A stretch of DNA of 64,000 nucleotides, taken from NCBI GenBank assembly GCA_902595535.1, contig CACJQI010000004.1, positions 61,193 to 125,192 on the forward strand, written 5' to 3'. The translations under genes and the position numbers were made by a program. Under the pieces are notes generated by a model. That model worked only from the letters and a program-made list of their open reading frames with translations, did not search any database and was not told where the DNA came from. Of this stretch, positions 17,236 through 27,596 are shown piece by piece; positions within the stretch are counted from its first letter, which is position 1; the number at the start of each line of letters is the position of its first letter. This stretch comes from an uncultured Pelagibacteraceae bacterium. Lineage in GTDB: Bacteria > Pseudomonadota > Alphaproteobacteria > Pelagibacterales > Pelagibacteraceae.

Positions 17236-18408
17236 ATGGCAATTTCAAATACTATCAGACCTGGAAGACATTTTTTACAGATACCTGGACCAACAAACGT
17301 TCCAGACAGAGTTCTTAGAGCTATGGATTATCCTACTATTGATCATAGAGGACCAGATTTTGCCGAATTAGGTCTAAGGGTATTAGATAGAATTAAATTA
17401 ATTTTTAAAACGTCAGAGCCTGTAATAATTTTTCCTGCATCTGGTACTGGAGCTTGGGAAGCAGCAATGGTCAACACATTAAGTGCTGGAGATAAAATTT
17501 TGATGTTTGAAACAGGACACTTTTCTACGCTTTGGTATGATATTGCTCATAAATTTAAATTAGAAATAGATTTTGTAAAAGGTGATTGGAGAACAGGTGT
17601 TGATCCAAACATTGTTGAGTCTAAATTAAAAGAAGATACAGAAAAAAAAATTAAAGCTGTATGTGCTGTTCATAATGAAACTTCAACAGGTGTGACGAGC
17701 AGAATTGGTGAAATAAGAAAAGCAATGGATAATGCAGATCATCCAGCTTTATTATTTGTAGACACAATATCTTCTTTAGGTTCCATAGATTATAGACACG
17801 AAGAATGGAAAGTTGATGTAACTGTTGGAGGATCACAAAAAGGTTTATTATTACCTCCAGGACTTTCTTTTAACGCAATAAGTTCAAAAGCATTAGATGC
17901 GTATAAGAATTCTGATTTACCTAAATCATATTGGGATTGGGAACCGATGATTGAGAATAATAAAAAAGGCTATTTCCCTTATACTCCTGCTACAAATTTA
18001 TTATATGGCTTAGATGAAGCAATCAATATTTTAACAGAAGAAGGTTTAGAAAATGTATTTAATAGACACATTCGATTTGCAGAAGCCACGAGGATTGCTG
18101 TAAATGCATGGGGATTAGAAATACTTTGTAAAAACCCCAATGAATATTCTAGTTCTTTAACTGCAGTTCTTGTTCCTGAAGGACATGACGCAGATTCTTT
18201 GAGAAAAATTATTTTAGATGATTACAATATGTCTTTGGGCACAGGACTAGCAAAAGTAGCTGGTAAAGTTTTTAGAATTGGACATTTAGGAGATTTTAAT
18301 GAATTAATGCTAGCTGGAACATTGTCTGGTGTTGAAATGGGTTTAATGAAATCAAAAATACCTTTTAACAAAGGGGGGATACTTAAAGCCCTCGAATATC
18401 TTTGCTAA
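17236..18408 (+). CDS. Class V aminotransferase, serine/aspartate-glyoxylate aminotransferase type
   Basis: 390 residues, PLP-dependent. The N-terminus FLQIPGPTNVPDRVL and PTIDHRGPDF are typical of the alanine/serine/aspartate-glyoxylate aminotransferase group. Cofactor features are FPASGTGAWEAAM (phosphate-side loop, 66-78), VDTISSLGSIDY with the Asp that contacts the pyridine nitrogen (175-186) and Lys202 in GGSQKG. In marine bacteria related enzymes are SgaA (serine cycle, photorespiration-like glyoxylate use) and BhcA (beta-hydroxyaspartate cycle); sequence alone does not separate them, and no bhcB, bhcC or bhcD is nearby. It is divergent from the enolase-superfamily gene. Confidence 0.88.
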   Translation: MAISNTIRPGRHFLQIPGPTNVPDRVLRAMDYPTIDHRGPDFAELGLRVLDRIKLIFKTSEPVIIFPASGTGAWEAAMVNTLSAGDKILMFETGHFSTLWYDIAHKFKLEIDFVKGDWRTGVDPNIVESKLKEDTEKKIKAVCAVHNETSTGVTSRIGEIRKAMDNADHPALLFVDTISSLGSIDYRHEEWKVDVTVGGSQKGLLLPPGLSFNAISSKALDAYKNSDLPKSYWDWEPMIENNKKGYFPYTPATNLLYGLDEAINILTEEGLENVFNRHIRFAEATRIAVNAWGLEILCKNPNEYSSSLTAVLVPEGHDADSLRKIILDDYNMSLGTGLAKVAGKVFRIGHLGDFNELMLAGTLSGVEMGLMKSKIPFNKGGILKALEYLC

Positions 18409-18474
18409 TTTTATGTAGGTATTAAAAATCCTAATTTTTTATTTAATTTAGCTATTTTTAAAGAGTAATAGAAC
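18409..18474. other. Short spacer after the aminotransferase; weak hairpin only
   Basis: No ORF seen. TAGG (18416-18419) and CCTA (18430-18433) followed by TTTTTT (18435-18440) could be a weak terminator for the aminotransferase, but the stem is only 4 bp. Confidence 0.3.
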
Positions 18475-18502
18475 TTGACGTAGGTGTTCTAAAAGATATA
18501 AA
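18475..18502 (+). promoter_or_regulatory. Sigma-70-type promoter for tRNA-Val/tRNA-Asp
   Basis: TTGACG (18475-18480), 16-bp spacer, TATAAA (18497-18502). The predicted start is about 18509, some 13 bp before tRNA-Val. This is the best-matching promoter in the window, and its position just before a tRNA pair supports it. Confidence 0.6.
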
Positions 18503-18521
18503 TCACTATATTTTTGGTAAC

Positions 18522-18597
18522 GGGCGGTTAGCTCAGTTGGTAGAGCATCTCGTTTACACCGAGGGGGTCAAAGGTTCGAGTCCTTTACCGCCCACCA
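18522..18597 (+). tRNA. tRNA-Val (anticodon UAC)
   Basis: 76 nt. Acceptor GGGCGGT pairs with ACCGCCC, then discriminator A and encoded CCA (18595-18597). The D arm is GCTCAGTTGGTAGAGC. The anticodon stem TCTCG/CGAGG (one T-G pair) holds loop TTTACAC, anticodon TAC. The T arm is AAAGGTTCGAGTCCTTT. It reads GUN valine codons. tRNA-Asp follows 13 bp later, so both are probably cut from one precursor. Confidence 0.96.
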
Positions 18598-18610
18598 AAA
18601 ATATTAAAGT

Positions 18611-18687
18611 GGGGGTGTAGCTCAGTTGGTTAGAGCGATCGCCTGTCACGCGATAGGTCGAGGGTTCGAGTCCCTTCACTCCCGCCA
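18611..18687 (+). tRNA. tRNA-Asp (anticodon GUC)
   Basis: 77 nt. Acceptor GGGGGTG pairs with CACTCCC (one G-T pair), then discriminator G and encoded CCA (18685-18687). Anticodon stem ATCGC/GCGAT encloses CTGTCAC, anticodon GTC. The T arm is GAGGGTTCGAGTCCCTT. It decodes GAU and GAC. The Val-Asp tRNA pair before nuoA is a common alphaproteobacterial arrangement. Confidence 0.96.
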
Positions 18688-18718
18688 CTTATTCAACTCT
18701 TTATTGAAATAAAACTTA

Positions 18719-18743
18719 AACAACTGAAATTGTTGACTTTTTT
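18719..18743 (+). terminator. Weak intrinsic terminator after the tRNA pair
   Basis: AACAA and TTGTT around CTGAAA (about 18719-18734) are followed by a T-rich run ending near 18743. The stem is only about 5 bp, so this is plausible but not firm. It would separate the tRNA unit from nuo. Confidence 0.35.
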
Positions 18744-18795
18744 AGATATATTGCTGTAAGTAATTGATATTGTTATCTTTTTTTTTTCTAAAAAT

Positions 18796-18838
18796 GTGAC
18801 GTAACAACGCTTCAACATAAAATAAAAACTGATATATA
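18796..18838 (+). promoter_or_regulatory. Candidate nuo operon promoter region
   Basis: GTGACG (18796-18801), 16-bp spacer, TAAAAT (18818-18823) would start transcription near 18830. An alternative pair, TTCAAC (18811-18816), 16 bp, TATATA (18833-18838), would start at the nuoA ATG itself. Both lie in the only sizeable gap ahead of 14 packed genes, so a promoter is expected here; which pair is used is not resolved. Confidence 0.4.
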
Positions 18839-18845
18839 GACTCGC

Positions 18846-19214
18846 ATGTTATCTGATTTTCTAAAAGATTACTTACCAATAATCATATTTTTAATTATAG
18901 CTCTAGGTTTGAGTTGTGCATTTGTGGTAATTAATTTTATTCTTTCGCCAAAAAGACCTGATCCTGAAAAATTATCAGCATATGAGTGTGGGTTTGAACC
19001 TTTTGAGGACTCTAGAATGGAGTTTGATGTGAGATTTTATTTAGTTGCTATCTTATTTATTATTTTTGATTTGGAAATTGCATTTTTATTTCCATGGGCA
19101 ATTACACTTGGAAATATTGGATTACTGGGTTTTTCATCAATGATGATTTTTCTATTCATTCTTACAATTGGATTTATTTATGAATGGAAAAAAGGCGCTT
19201 TAGACTGGGAATAA
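18846..19214 (+). CDS. nuoA: NADH-quinone oxidoreductase subunit A
   Basis: First gene of the complex I operon. 122 residues with three membrane helices (about 10-33, 65-85 and 92-112). The loop after helix 1 has [20 protein letters not shown], the conserved segment with the Cys that contacts the quinone entry region. [12 protein letters not shown] in helix 2 carries the conserved acidic residues. It is a normal-length membrane-arm subunit linking NuoH to NuoJ/K. nuoB follows after 13 bp. Confidence 0.95.
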   Translation: MLSDFLKDYLPIIIFLIIALGLSCAFVVINFILSPKRPDPEKLSAYECGFEPFEDSRMEFDVRFYLVAILFIIFDLEIAFLFPWAITLGNIGLLGFSSMMIFLFILTIGFIYEWKKGALDWE

Positions 19215-19227
19215 TTTATTAACCATA

Positions 19228-19743
19228 ATGAATAATAAGATTGATCAAGTTCCTGAGGAATTTAAACAACTTGCAGAAGATTTTAGCAAGAATGGTTTTA
19301 TAACTACGTCTCTAGATAATTTAATTAATTGGTCAAGATCAGGTTCACTTCATTGGATGACATTTGGACTTGCTTGCTGTGCAGTAGAGATGATGCAAAC
19401 TGCAATGCCAAGATATGACTTAGAAAGATTTGGTGCTGCACCAAGAGGTTCACCAAGACAATCAGATGTTATGATTGTAGCTGGGACACTCACTAACAAA
19501 ATGGCACCGGCGTTAAGAAAAGTTTATGACCAAATGCCTGAACCAAGATATGTAATTTCAATGGGGAGTTGTGCAAATGGAGGAGGTTACTATCACTATT
19601 CATACTCAGTTGTTAGAGGTTGTGATAGAATTGTTCCTGTTGATGTTTATGTCCCTGGATGTCCACCATCCGCTGAGGCTTTATTATACGGAATACTTCA
19701 ACTTCAAAAAAAAATTAGAAATAAAGGCTCATTCATTAGGTAA
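19228..19743 (+). CDS. nuoB: NADH-quinone oxidoreductase subunit B
   Basis: 171 residues. Carries the terminal iron-sulfur cluster N2 that reduces quinone. The four ligands are the paired Cys in ACCAVEMMQ, the Cys in [12 protein letters not shown] and the Cys in [27 protein letters not shown] is the conserved arginine-rich stretch next to the quinone pocket. It lies in the peripheral arm, contacting NuoC/D. The ORF is complete; nuoC begins 2 bp later. Confidence 0.96.
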   Translation: MNNKIDQVPEEFKQLAEDFSKNGFITTSLDNLINWSRSGSLHWMTFGLACCAVEMMQTAMPRYDLERFGAAPRGSPRQSDVMIVAGTLTNKMAPALRKVYDQMPEPRYVISMGSCANGGGYYHYSYSVVRGCDRIVPVDVYVPGCPPSAEALLYGILQLQKKIRNKGSFIR

Positions 19744-19745
19744 TC

Positions 19746-20351
19746 ATGATTAATTTAGAAGATTTAGAAAAAAAAATAAACTCAGAATTAACAACTAAGA
19801 TTAATAGTACTGAGATTAAACACAATCAATTATATATCGAAACAGATAAGGATGATTTAATTGACGTAACTCTTTTTATTAAAACTAATCAAGACACAAA
19901 ATTTAGACAGCTTATTGATATAACTGTTGTTGATTACCCAGAGAACTCTCAAAGGTTTAAAATGGTATATCTTTTTTTAAGCCATGAATATAATCAAAGA
20001 ATTATTTTAAGCTATTCAATTAATGAAAATGAAATAATTCCATCATTAACAAGTATTTTTCCTGCCTCAAATTGGATGGAAAGAGAGGTTTTTGACATGT
20101 ACGGTGTATCATTTAAAGATCATCCCGACCTCAGAAGAATATTGACTGATTATGGATTTGAGGGTCACCCTTTAAGAAAAGATTTCCCGCTAACTGGACA
20201 TTCAGAGGTTAGATACAGCGAAGATCAAAAAAAAGTAATCAATGAACCTGTTAAATTAGAGCAAAATTATAGAAACTTTGATTATGAAAGTCCTTGGGAA
20301 GGAACAAAATATATTAAAGAAGAAATAGAAAGTAATGACAAAAAAAATTAA
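19746..20351 (+). CDS. nuoC: NADH-quinone oxidoreductase subunit C
   Basis: 201 residues of the 30-kDa subunit family, a peripheral-arm scaffold. The signature is in the second half: [20 protein letters not shown] followed by [20 protein letters not shown]. The first 70 residues vary, as usual. It is separate from NuoD (in E. coli the two are fused). The stop lies 17 bp inside nuoD, so the genes overlap and are probably translationally coupled. Confidence 0.95.
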   Translation: MINLEDLEKKINSELTTKINSTEIKHNQLYIETDKDDLIDVTLFIKTNQDTKFRQLIDITVVDYPENSQRFKMVYLFLSHEYNQRIILSYSINENEIIPSLTSIFPASNWMEREVFDMYGVSFKDHPDLRRILTDYGFEGHPLRKDFPLTGHSEVRYSEDQKKVINEPVKLEQNYRNFDYESPWEGTKYIKEEIESNDKKN

Positions 20352-21510
20352 AAATTTAAATCTTAATTTCGGACCACAACATCCAGCAGCACATGGTGTA
20401 CTAAGATTGATATTGGAATTAGATGGGGAAGTAGTTGAAAAAGCTGATCCACATATTGGATTACTGCATAGAGGAACAGAAAAATTGATTGAAAATAAAA
20501 CTTATATGCAAGCTGTACCTTATTTTGATCGACTCGATTATGTTGCTCCAATGAATCAAGAGCATGCCTTTGCACTAGCGGTGGAAAAAATATTAGAAAT
20601 TGATGTTCCAATTAGAGCTCAATATATAAGAGTTATTTTTTGTGAGATAGGAAGAATATTAAGTCATATTTTAAATGTTACTACTCAAGCACTTGATGTT
20701 GGTGCATTAACACCATCATTGTGGGGTTTTGAGGAAAGAGAAACGTTAATGACTTTTTATGAAAGAGCTTCAGGTTCAAGATTGCATGCAAATTATTTTA
20801 GAGCTGGTGGCGTTCACCAAGATTTACCTCATGGATTAGAAAATGATATCGGTAAATTTTGTCAAACTTTCCCAAAAATAATTGATGACCTTGAGAGTTT
20901 GTTAACAGATAATAGAATTTTCAAACAAAGAAATGTTGATATAGGCATTGTTACCAAGGAAGATGCTCTTGATTATTCATTTTCTGGAGTGATGATAAGG
21001 GGCTCAGGTGTACCTTGGGATCTGAGAAAATCACAGCCTTATGATTGTTATGATCAGTTAGATTTTAAAATTCCAGTTGGAAAAAATGGTGATTGTTACG
21101 ATAGATATTTGTGCAGAATTGAGGAAATGAAAGAGAGTGTTTCTATAATAAAACAATGTTTATCTAAAATGGAAAAAGGACCCATCAAATCGTTAGATGG
21201 AAAAATTAGTCCACCTGCTAAAAAAGATATTAAACAATCTATGGAAGCTTTAATTCATCATTTTAAACTTTTTACAGAAGGATATAGAGTTCCAAAAGAT
21301 GAAATTTATACTGCAGTAGAAGCTCCAAAAGGTGAATTCGGTGTATATTTAATCTCTGACGGTTCGAGCAAACCTTATAAATGTAAAATTAGAGCTCCAG
21401 GGTTTTCACATCTTCAATCTATGGATTATCTAATAAAAGGTCATATGTTGGCTGATGTGCCAGCAGTATTAGGTTCATTAGACATAGTTTTTGGTGAGGT
21501 AGACAGATGA
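20335..21510 (+). CDS. nuoD: NADH-quinone oxidoreductase subunit D
   Basis: 391 residues of the 49-kDa subunit, which forms the quinone cavity with NuoB. Near the start is [16 protein letters not shown] with the conserved histidines at the quinone head-group site. [23 protein letters not shown] and RAPGFSHLQ are family motifs, and the C-terminus ends in DIVFGEVDR as usual. The start is set by the standard short leader before NFGPQHPA. It overlaps nuoC by 17 bp and nuoE by 4 bp. Confidence 0.97.
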   Translation: MTKKIKNLNLNFGPQHPAAHGVLRLILELDGEVVEKADPHIGLLHRGTEKLIENKTYMQAVPYFDRLDYVAPMNQEHAFALAVEKILEIDVPIRAQYIRVIFCEIGRILSHILNVTTQALDVGALTPSLWGFEERETLMTFYERASGSRLHANYFRAGGVHQDLPHGLENDIGKFCQTFPKIIDDLESLLTDNRIFKQRNVDIGIVTKEDALDYSFSGVMIRGSGVPWDLRKSQPYDCYDQLDFKIPVGKNGDCYDRYLCRIEEMKESVSIIKQCLSKMEKGPIKSLDGKISPPAKKDIKQSMEALIHHFKLFTEGYRVPKDEIYTAVEAPKGEFGVYLISDGSSKPYKCKIRAPGFSHLQSMDYLIKGHMLADVPAVLGSLDIVFGEVDR

Positions 21511-22115
21511 GTTTAAGAAGACCAGCAAAAGATCAACCAGAAAATTTTGAATTTAATTCTTCATCTTTGGAAGCGGCTAATACTATTGTTTCAAAATATC
21601 CAAAAGGCAAACAACAAAGTGCTGTAATGGCTCTACTTTACATAGCGCAAAGACAAAATAACAATTGGATACCCTTAGCAGCAATGAAGTACATCGCAAA
21701 ATTTTTAGACATGCCGTATATAAAAGTTTATGAGGTAGCAACTTTTTATACTATGTATAATTTATCTCCTGTAGGAAAATATTTTATTCAAGTATGCACC
21801 ACAACCCCATGTATGATCAGAGGTGCAAATCATCTAGTTGAGGCTTGTAAAGAAAAAATTTCTGAGAATGAGTGTGAGTTGTCAAACGACAAAAGTTGCT
21901 CTTGGATGGAAGTCGAGTGTCTAGGAGCTTGTGTAAATGCACCAATGATGCAAATTAATGACGATTATTATGAAGATCTTGATAAAGATAAAACGTTAAA
22001 AATATTAGAAAAGATTTTAAAAGGTGAAACACCTAAACCAGGTTCTTATAGGGGGAGAGTTAATAATGAGCCTGAAAACAATAGAAAAACACTAATGGAT
22101 TATAAAAATGCTTAA
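21507..22115 (+). CDS. nuoE: NADH-quinone oxidoreductase subunit E
   Basis: 202 residues, the 24-kDa thioredoxin-like subunit of the NADH module. It binds the off-path [2Fe-2S] cluster N1a through Cys ligands in [11 protein letters not shown] and [12 protein letters not shown]. The C-terminal tail (about 170-202) holds [12 protein letters not shown], common in alphaproteobacterial and mitochondrial forms. It overlaps nuoD by 4 bp and nuoF by 8 bp. Confidence 0.95.
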   Translation: MSLRRPAKDQPENFEFNSSSLEAANTIVSKYPKGKQQSAVMALLYIAQRQNNNWIPLAAMKYIAKFLDMPYIKVYEVATFYTMYNLSPVGKYFIQVCTTTPCMIRGANHLVEACKEKISENECELSNDKSCSWMEVECLGACVNAPMMQINDDYYEDLDKDKTLKILEKILKGETPKPGSYRGRVNNEPENNRKTLMDYKNA

Positions 22116-23439
22116 AGACAAAGATAGAATTTTTCAGAATTTATACAATGATTTAGGATCTGATCTAATCTCATCACAGAAAAGAGGTGATTGGGTTGAT
22201 ACGAAAGAATTAACAGATAAGGGTAGAGACTGGATAATTAATGAAATTAAATCTTCTGAATTAAGAGGAAGAGGTGGAGCAGGATTTCCAACAGGATTAA
22301 AATGGTCATTTGCACCCAAAGAAGTCGGATCAAGACCACATTATTTAGTAATCAATGGTGATGAATCTGAACCTGGCACGTGTAAAGATAGAGATATCTT
22401 GCGATTTGAACCTCATAAATTGATTGAGGGATGTTTAATAGCATCTTATGCAGTCCAAGCCCATGTTTGTTACATTTATATTAGAGGTGAGTATTTTGTT
22501 GATGGTCAAAAACTTCAAGTTGCAATAGACGAAGCTTATAAAAAAAAATTGATTGGAAAAAATGCAGCAGGGACTGGATGGGATTTAGATATTTATATTC
22601 ATTATGGTGCAGGCGCATATATTTGTGGTGAAGAAACAGCATTGCTTGAAAGTATAGAAGGAAAAAAAGGTCAACCTAGATTAAAACCTCCTTTTCCAGC
22701 ATTAATAGGTTTATATGGATGTCCAACAATAATTAATAATGTTGAAACAATAGCTGTAGTTCCAACTATTCTTAGAAGAGGCGGTAAATGGTTTGCTTCA
22801 CTTGGTAGGGAAAGAAACACAGGTACTAAAATTTTTTGTATATCAGGGAATGTAAATAACCCGTGCAACGTTGAAGAAGAAATGAATATTCCTTTAAAAG
22901 AGTTGATAGAAGTTCATGCGGGTGGCGTTATTGGTGGATGGGATAATTTACAAGCTGTAATTCCTGGTGGATCTTCAATGCCGCTAATTCCTAAAAACAA
23001 ATGTGAAACATTAACAATGGATTTTGATTCATTGATGGCTGAAAAAAGTGGGTTAGGTACCGCGGGTATAGTTGTGATTAATAAAGACCAGGACATAATT
23101 AAATGTATGGCTAGAATTGCAAGATTTTATAAACATGAAAGTTGTGGCCAGTGCACACCTTGTAGAGAAGGATCTGGATGGATGTGGCGTATGCTTGAGC
23201 GTATGGCAAAAGGTGAAGCTACAAAAGATGAAATTGAAATGTTAGGAGATGTAACAAATCAAATTGCAGGTCATACAATTTGCGCATTTGGTGAGGGATC
23301 ATCATGGCCAGTTCAAGGTCTTCTAAGACACTTTAAAAAAGAGATTGAGGAAAGAAATAATTTAGATCTTATTGTGGAGAAAAAAAATACAATTCCATAC
23401 TTAGTTGATCAACATTTACTGGATAAAAAAAATGCTTAA
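22108..23439 (+). CDS. nuoF: NADH-quinone oxidoreductase subunit F
   Basis: 443 residues, the 51-kDa NADH- and FMN-binding subunit where electrons enter. Glycine-rich FMN/NADH loops are [16 protein letters not shown] (about 51-66) and [13 protein letters not shown]. Cluster N3 ligands are in [11 protein letters not shown] plus a later Cys in HTICAFG. The start overlaps the nuoE stop and the stop overlaps nuoG, each by the same 8 bp (ATGCTTAA). Normal length. Confidence 0.97.
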   Translation: MLKDKDRIFQNLYNDLGSDLISSQKRGDWVDTKELTDKGRDWIINEIKSSELRGRGGAGFPTGLKWSFAPKEVGSRPHYLVINGDESEPGTCKDRDILRFEPHKLIEGCLIASYAVQAHVCYIYIRGEYFVDGQKLQVAIDEAYKKKLIGKNAAGTGWDLDIYIHYGAGAYICGEETALLESIEGKKGQPRLKPPFPALIGLYGCPTIINNVETIAVVPTILRRGGKWFASLGRERNTGTKIFCISGNVNNPCNVEEEMNIPLKELIEVHAGGVIGGWDNLQAVIPGGSSMPLIPKNKCETLTMDFDSLMAEKSGLGTAGIVVINKDQDIIKCMARIARFYKHESCGQCTPCREGSGWMWRMLERMAKGEATKDEIEMLGDVTNQIAGHTICAFGEGSSWPVQGLLRHFKKEIEERNNLDLIVEKKNTIPYLVDQHLLDKKNA

Positions 23440-25471
23440 ACTTAAAGTAAATAATATTGATATAGAAGTAGAAGAAGGTCTAACCGTTCTTCAGGCTTGC
23501 GAAAAAGCTGGAGTTGAAATCCCAAGATTTTGCTATCACGAAAAATTATCTATTGCTGGAAATTGTAGGATGTGTTTAGTTGAAATGGAAAAGTCTCCTA
23601 AGCCAGTAGCTTCGTGTGCTATGCCCGCAGCTGATGGAATGAATATTAAAACTAATACAGTTTTTGTAGAAAAAGCAAGAAAAGGTGTGATGGAGTTTTT
23701 ATTAGCTAATCACCCTTTAGATTGCCCAGTTTGTGATCAAGGTGGAGAGTGTGATCTTCAGGATCAATCTATGTTTTATGGAGTAGACAAATCAAGATTC
23801 AAAGAGAACAAAAGAGCTGTACCTGAAAAAAATATGGGTCCATTAATCAAAACTCAAATGACAAGATGTATCCATTGTACAAGATGTGTGAGATTTGCAA
23901 CTGAAGTAGCTGGTGTACCTGAAATTGGAGCGATTGGAAGAGGTGAAGATATGCAAATTACTACTTATTTAGAACAATCTATGCAATCTGAGCTTTCTGC
24001 TAATGTAGTAGATTTATGTCCTGTGGGAGCCTTAACATCAAAACCATATGTTTTTGAAGCAAGACCTTGGGAACTTAAAAAAACAGAATCTATAGATGTA
24101 ATGGATGCAATTGGATCTAATATTAGAGTTGATACATATGACTGGGAAGTAAAAAGAATTTTACCAATAATTAATGAAGATATAAATGAAGAATGGATTT
24201 CTGACAAAACAAGATATGCTTGTGATGGTTTACTTCATCAAAGATTAGATACACCTTTTATCAAATATAATGGAAAATTTGAAAAAGCCTCATGGAATGA
24301 AGTTTATAAGATTATTAAATCAAAATTTGAAAATACCTCAAAAGAAAAAATTTGTGGATTTGTTGGTGATTTAACAAATATGGAGACAAGTTATATTTTT
24401 AAGGAATTTTTTGACAGAACATTAGATGTTGATAATTACGAATCTAGGTCAGACAATCGATATTTAAACTTGAGTGAAAGAGAAAATTATTTATTTAATT
24501 CATCAATAAATGGCATTGAAGACTCAGATTTAATCTTTTTAATTGGCACAAATCCAAGATACGAAGCAACAATTTTAAATGCAAGAATTAGAAAATCATA
24601 CCTAAATAATGAAACTAAAATAATTTCTTTAAATGAATTAGGTGATTTGACTTATCCTTATGAAAGTTTAGATGGCCAAACTCAAACTTTGAAAGAAATT
24701 TTTGATGGAAAACATAAAATTTCAAATCTTATTTCAAACGCAACTAAACCAATGATTATTTTAGGTGAGTCGTTCTTAAATCTGAACTCTTCAAAATATA
24801 TCTTTAGAAAAATTAAAAATTTTCTTTTAGAAAATAACAAAATAAATAATGATTGGAATTCATTAAACATATTGTCTTGTGATGCTGCATCAGTAGGCAA
24901 TTATGATCTTAAATTGATTAATAGAGATAAAAATTTACTTAAGGATTTGAAAGATCATAAATTTGAGATTGTTTATTTAGTTGGACAAGATAATTTGAAC
25001 TTTGAAAAAAAAGATGAGTTTATAATTTATCAAGGAAGTCACGGTGATAAAGGAGCAGAATTAGCTGATATTATTTTACCAGGTTCTGCTTATACTGAGC
25101 AAGATGGTTACTTCACAAATTTAGAAGGTAAAATTCAAAAAGCGTATAAAGCCTCATATCCCCCCGGTGAGTCAAAAGAAGATTGGTTAATTATCAATGA
25201 AATTGCTGAATTTATGAATAACCGAAAATTATTTAATGATAAAGATGAATTAGAAAGTAGTATGTTTAACTATCTTAACTTACAAAAAGAAAAGTCTTCA
25301 GTTTCAAAAAATATTGAAGAAAATGAGGATGCAGATCAATTTAAGAGCGAAACATTAAAAATTAAAATTAAAGACTATTATTTTTCTAATGTTATAGCCA
25401 GATCTTCAAAAACAATGATTGAGTGCAACAATTCAAAATTAAACTTCAAATCTACAGGTACGGAGGGATAA
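23432..25471 (+). CDS. nuoG: NADH-quinone oxidoreductase subunit G
   Basis: 679 residues, the 75-kDa iron-sulfur subunit. The first 230 residues carry the clusters: [2Fe-2S] N1b in [19 protein letters not shown], the His/Cys-liganded N5 in [18 protein letters not shown], and N4 in [16 protein letters not shown] with a later CPVGAL. The rest is the molybdopterin-oxidoreductase-like domain without cofactor, weaker and more variable after about 300. The ATG at 23432 is chosen because [16 protein letters not shown] matches the family start and overlaps nuoF exactly as nuoF overlaps nuoE. An upstream in-frame start at 23405 is unlikely. Confidence 0.95.
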   Translation: MLKLKVNNIDIEVEEGLTVLQACEKAGVEIPRFCYHEKLSIAGNCRMCLVEMEKSPKPVASCAMPAADGMNIKTNTVFVEKARKGVMEFLLANHPLDCPVCDQGGECDLQDQSMFYGVDKSRFKENKRAVPEKNMGPLIKTQMTRCIHCTRCVRFATEVAGVPEIGAIGRGEDMQITTYLEQSMQSELSANVVDLCPVGALTSKPYVFEARPWELKKTESIDVMDAIGSNIRVDTYDWEVKRILPIINEDINEEWISDKTRYACDGLLHQRLDTPFIKYNGKFEKASWNEVYKIIKSKFENTSKEKICGFVGDLTNMETSYIFKEFFDRTLDVDNYESRSDNRYLNLSERENYLFNSSINGIEDSDLIFLIGTNPRYEATILNARIRKSYLNNETKIISLNELGDLTYPYESLDGQTQTLKEIFDGKHKISNLISNATKPMIILGESFLNLNSSKYIFRKIKNFLLENNKINNDWNSLNILSCDAASVGNYDLKLINRDKNLLKDLKDHKFEIVYLVGQDNLNFEKKDEFIIYQGSHGDKGAELADIILPGSAYTEQDGYFTNLEGKIQKAYKASYPPGESKEDWLIINEIAEFMNNRKLFNDKDELESSMFNYLNLQKEKSSVSKNIEENEDADQFKSETLKIKIKDYYFSNVIARSSKTMIECNNSKLNFKSTGTEG

Positions 25472-25472
25472 T

Positions 25473-26471
25473 ATGGAATATATAAATATTTTTTTTCAGG
25501 AAGTTTATAAAATTTTATTTTTACTAGTTCCAGTTCTTGTATCTGTTGCAATGATAGTTTGGCTTGATAGAAGAGTTTGGGCTTTTGTGCAAAAAAGACA
25601 AGGTCCTAATGTAGTTGGTCCATTTGGCTTACTTCAATCACTTGCAGATGCCCTAAAATATATTTTTAAAGAAATTATTATTCCATCAAGTTCAAATAAA
25701 ATAATCTTTATTTTAGCACCAATTGTTACTATGACATTGGCCTTAATAGCTTGGGCCGTAATACCTTTTAGCGCAACACAAGTTCTGGCAGATATTAATG
25801 TTGGTATACTCTACTTGTTTGCTGTCTCATCCTTAGGAGTTTACGGTATTATTATGGGTGGATGGGCGTCTAATTCTAAATACCCTTTTCTTGGTGCAAT
25901 CAGATCTGCAGCACAAATGGTATCTTACGAAGTATCAATAGGTGTTATTATCATAAATGTCTTACTTTGTGTTGGATCATTAAACTTAAATGACATTGTT
26001 GAGGCTCAAAAAAATTTATGGTTTGTAATTCCATTGTTTCCAATGTTTGTTATTTTTTTTATTTCAGCTTTAGCTGAAACTAATAGACCTCCATTTGATT
26101 TACCTGAAGCTGAAGCAGAATTAGTTGCTGGTTATCAAACTGAATATTCAGGAATGATGTACGCTATGTTTTGGCTAGGTGAGTACGCAAACATTTTATT
26201 AATGTGTGCAATGGGTGCGATTTTGTTTTTAGGAGGTTGGATGTCCCCTATTGAAATTTATCCTTTCACTCTAGTACCTGGAGCAATTTGGTTAATACTA
26301 AAAATATTATTACTTTTTATTTTATTTGCTCTAGTGAAGGCTATTGTTCCTAGATATAGATACGATCAATTAATGCGTCTTGGCTGGAAAGTTTTCCTTC
26401 CTCTTTCTTTAATCTGGGTAATATTTACTGCGAGTTATTTATTTTACTTCAATCTTTTACCAACGAATTAA
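25473..26471 (+). CDS. nuoH: NADH-quinone oxidoreductase subunit H
   Basis: 332 residues with about eight membrane helices; it completes the quinone channel between the two arms. Motifs are the [20 protein letters not shown] cytoplasmic segment (about 30-50) and [18 protein letters not shown] with a cluster of glutamates that start the proton path. [14 protein letters not shown] follows. The C-terminal [15 protein letters not shown] is also conserved. It begins 1 bp after nuoG. Confidence 0.96.
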   Translation: MEYINIFFQEVYKILFLLVPVLVSVAMIVWLDRRVWAFVQKRQGPNVVGPFGLLQSLADALKYIFKEIIIPSSSNKIIFILAPIVTMTLALIAWAVIPFSATQVLADINVGILYLFAVSSLGVYGIIMGGWASNSKYPFLGAIRSAAQMVSYEVSIGVIIINVLLCVGSLNLNDIVEAQKNLWFVIPLFPMFVIFFISALAETNRPPFDLPEAEAELVAGYQTEYSGMMYAMFWLGEYANILLMCAMGAILFLGGWMSPIEIYPFTLVPGAIWLILKILLLFILFALVKAIVPRYRYDQLMRLGWKVFLPLSLIWVIFTASYLFYFNLLPTN

Positions 26472-26473
26472 CT

Positions 26474-26959
26474 ATGAAACTATCAAGATTTTTTAAAACA
26501 ATTTTTATGACTGACTTTGTTGGTGGTATATTAATTGCAACTAAAGAATTATTTAAATCTAAAAAAACGATCAATTATCCTTTTGAAAAAGGTAAAATTA
26601 GTCCACGTTTTAGGGGCGAACATGCTCTTAGAAGATATCCAAATGGTGAAGAAAGATGTATTGCATGCAAATTATGTGAAGCAGTTTGTCCAGCCCAAGC
26701 AATCACAATCGAGTCAGCCGCTAGAGAAGACGGTAGTCGTAAAACTACTAGATACGATATAGATATGATGAAGTGTATTTACTGTGGATTATGTGAGGAA
26801 GCCTGTCCTGTAGATGCCATTGTTCAAGGTCCAAATTTTGAATTCTCTACAGAGACAAGAGAAGAGCTGTATTACACAAAAGAAAAACTATTAGATAATG
26901 GCGACAGATGGGAGAATGTTTTAGCAGCAAATATTAAAGCTGATAATCCATACAGATAA
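26474..26959 (+). CDS. nuoI: NADH-quinone oxidoreductase subunit I
   Basis: 161 residues, the 23-kDa (TYKY) ferredoxin-like subunit. Two [4Fe-4S] motifs, [18 protein letters not shown] (about 61-78) and [16 protein letters not shown] (about 100-115), bind N6a and N6b. [18 protein letters not shown] just before the first motif is a strong family signature. The N-terminal amphipathic helix anchors it to the membrane arm. It starts 2 bp after nuoH. Confidence 0.97.
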   Translation: MKLSRFFKTIFMTDFVGGILIATKELFKSKKTINYPFEKGKISPRFRGEHALRRYPNGEERCIACKLCEAVCPAQAITIESAAREDGSRKTTRYDIDMMKCIYCGLCEEACPVDAIVQGPNFEFSTETREELYYTKEKLLDNGDRWENVLAANIKADNPYR

Positions 26960-26963
26960 ATTA

Positions 26964-27596
26964 ATGATCGCTCACGCAATATTCTTTTATTTATTCTCTT
27001 TTATTGCGATTGTATCTGCTGTGATGGTTACTGCATCTAAAAACACCGTTCATTCTGTTTTTTTCTTAATATTAGATTTTATCAGTATTTCATGTTTATT
27101 TATTATGATAGGTGCTGAATTTTTAGGAATGATAATGTTAATTGTCTACGTTGGAGCAGTAGCAGTTTTGTTTTTGTTTGTTGTGATGATGTTAAATGTA
27201 GCTCAACAAAAAAATCAATGGTTTGCTTCAGAAGCAAGTTCAGGACACATTCCAGTGGGATTAATTATCAGCACTCTAATATTTTTTGAATTAATAATTG
27301 TCATTGGTGGCTGGAAATATAAACCAGATTTATTTGATTTAAATAATTCAATGACAAATTTTAATCTAAGTAATACCCATTCAATTGGTCAAATTTTATA
27401 CACTGATTACATTCATGTTTTCCAAATTAGTGGAATGATTTTATTAGTAGCTATGGTTGGTGCAATAGTTTTAACTTTTAGGAAAAGAGAAGGTGTTAAA
27501 ACTCAAAGTTATCTTAAACAAATATCAAGAGAGAGATCTGAGGGTGTTCAGATTGTTGATGTTGAGACCAATAAAGGAGTTAAAATTGATGACTGA
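26964..27596 (+). CDS. nuoJ: NADH-quinone oxidoreductase subunit J
   Basis: 210 residues with five membrane helices. Conserved segments are [20 protein letters not shown] and [26 protein letters not shown], the third helix with its pi-bulge region implicated in coupling. The last 35 residues ([19 protein letters not shown] onward) are a charged cytoplasmic tail. It overlaps nuoK by 8 bp (ATGACTGA). Confidence 0.95.
   Translation: MIAHAIFFYLFSFIAIVSAVMVTASKNTVHSVFFLILDFISISCLFIMIGAEFLGMIMLIVYVGAVAVLFLFVVMMLNVAQQKNQWFASEASSGHIPVGLIISTLIFFELIIVIGGWKYKPDLFDLNNSMTNFNLSNTHSIGQILYTDYIHVFQISGMILLVAMVGAIVLTFRKREGVKTQSYLKQISRERSEGVQIVDVETNKGVKIDD

Noticed and set aside
18409..18440. Strong terminator after the aminotransferase
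   Set aside because: Only a 4-bp stem before the T-run; listed as a weak possibility only.
23405..23431. Longer N-terminus for nuoG
   Set aside because: Reads nuoF out of frame; the 23432 start repeats the exact nuoE/nuoF junction geometry.
24300..25471. Possible frameshift or decay in the second half of nuoG
   Set aside because: The reading frame is intact to the stop; this half is poorly conserved in all NuoG proteins.
27493..27588. Longer N-terminus for nuoK
   Set aside because: The extension reads nuoJ out of frame and is basic, unlike any NuoK; the 27589 start matches the family.
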